Assembly: GCA_947579605.1 (NCBI GenBank)
Contig: OX388307.1
Location: 29,861,237 to 29,925,236, forward strand
Direction of reading: 5' to 3'
Length of the DNA: 64,000 nt
Source of the DNA: Athripsodes cinereus
Taxonomy: Eukaryota; Arthropoda; Insecta; Trichoptera; Leptoceridae
Part shown: one piece after another, positions 63,706-64,000 of the stretch
How positions within the stretch are numbered: the first letter of the stretch is position 1
How the letters are laid out: every line of letters starts with the position of its first letter
The notes under the pieces: model-generated
Told to the model about the DNA's origin: nothing
The model's database searches: none
What the model saw: the letters and a program-made list of their open reading frames with translations, nothing else
Made by a program: the position numbers and the translations under genes

Positions 63706-64000
63706 ACAATAATAAATTATCTGATGACTTTTAATTTAGCAGAAATATTACTAATGAATTGACATGATATTTCACATTTTTTTCTGATTAACCAGCATTT
63801 ACACTTGAACTTATTTTATTTATTATAATAGGTATCTCATATAACTTTCATATCTACATATGTTTTTCGTTCGGCAGGGTGTGGTTACTAAAGGGACTAT
63901 CTCCCGCGCAATCTTATACACGAATGCGTGTAAGTTTTAGTTTTGATGCGCAACGCCATGAGACGGTGAGAAATGGAACTAAAATTCTTCAATTTGACTA
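63706..64000. other. No gene seen
   Basis: Slightly less AT-rich than the surroundings near 63880-63960, but no motif recognised. It may belong to the receptor-gene intron. Confidence 0.4.

Overview
The window looks like AT-rich nuclear DNA of an arthropod, most likely an insect. It has one spliced coding exon, no operon-like gene packing, and dense retroposon and DNA-transposon debris typical of a large insect genome. The order or species could not be resolved from sequence alone. No rRNA, functional tRNA or CRISPR locus is visible.

The only convincing host coding sequence is at 60218-60481 on the minus strand. It is the last coding exon of a class A neuropeptide receptor, best matching the allatostatin-A/galanin receptor family. 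It covers the end of extracellular loop 3, TM7 with its NPxxY-type motif, helix 8, a cysteine pair and the tail. The upstream exons are not in the window, so 60482-64000 is probably intron.

Nearly everything else is mobile or repetitive DNA. (1) A short interspersed retroposon, called family A here, begins CCCGTGGAGCACCCGG and ends in TATAG or TAG repeats. It occurs about twenty times, mostly as decayed copies, and one copy has a clear 12-bp target-site duplication. (2) A tRNA-derived SINE (family B) and other retroposon 3' ends (families C and F). (3) Many 5'-truncated non-LTR retrotransposon tails of at least five kinds. (4) Cut-and-paste elements: two hAT-like elements with exact 8-bp duplications (741-1550, 14800-15248), a pogo-like element with a psq helix-turn-helix relic (38787-39767), a BED-finger relic, and several palindromic MITEs. 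(5) A young minus-strand non-autonomous LTR retrotransposon (27486-32279) with 1.67-kb LTRs that are almost identical. (6) Tandem arrays: two large TATATTG heptamer arrays around a family A copy (23.6-25.0 kb), a purine-rich 42/168-bp minisatellite (34.2-35.3 kb), a 42-bp array (41.4 kb) and an 84-bp array (49.0-49.8 kb).

The most unusual signal is a set of hammerhead-ribozyme-like cores (CTGANGA, stem-loop, GAAA, tiny stem III, CTC). They sit in inverted-repeat retroposon fragments at 4.8-5.1, 8.3, 25.4, 36.7 and 56.5-56.8 kb. They resemble the hammerhead motifs known from Penelope-like elements. One stem I pair changes on both sides between copies, which supports the fold.

Insertions are layered: retroposons inside retroposons (62.98-63.70 kb, 25.6-25.96 kb, 16.8-17.25 kb) and a MITE inside a LINE tail (54.2-54.7 kb), so a relative order of transposition can be read. 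Stretches listed as holding nothing were scanned by eye only.
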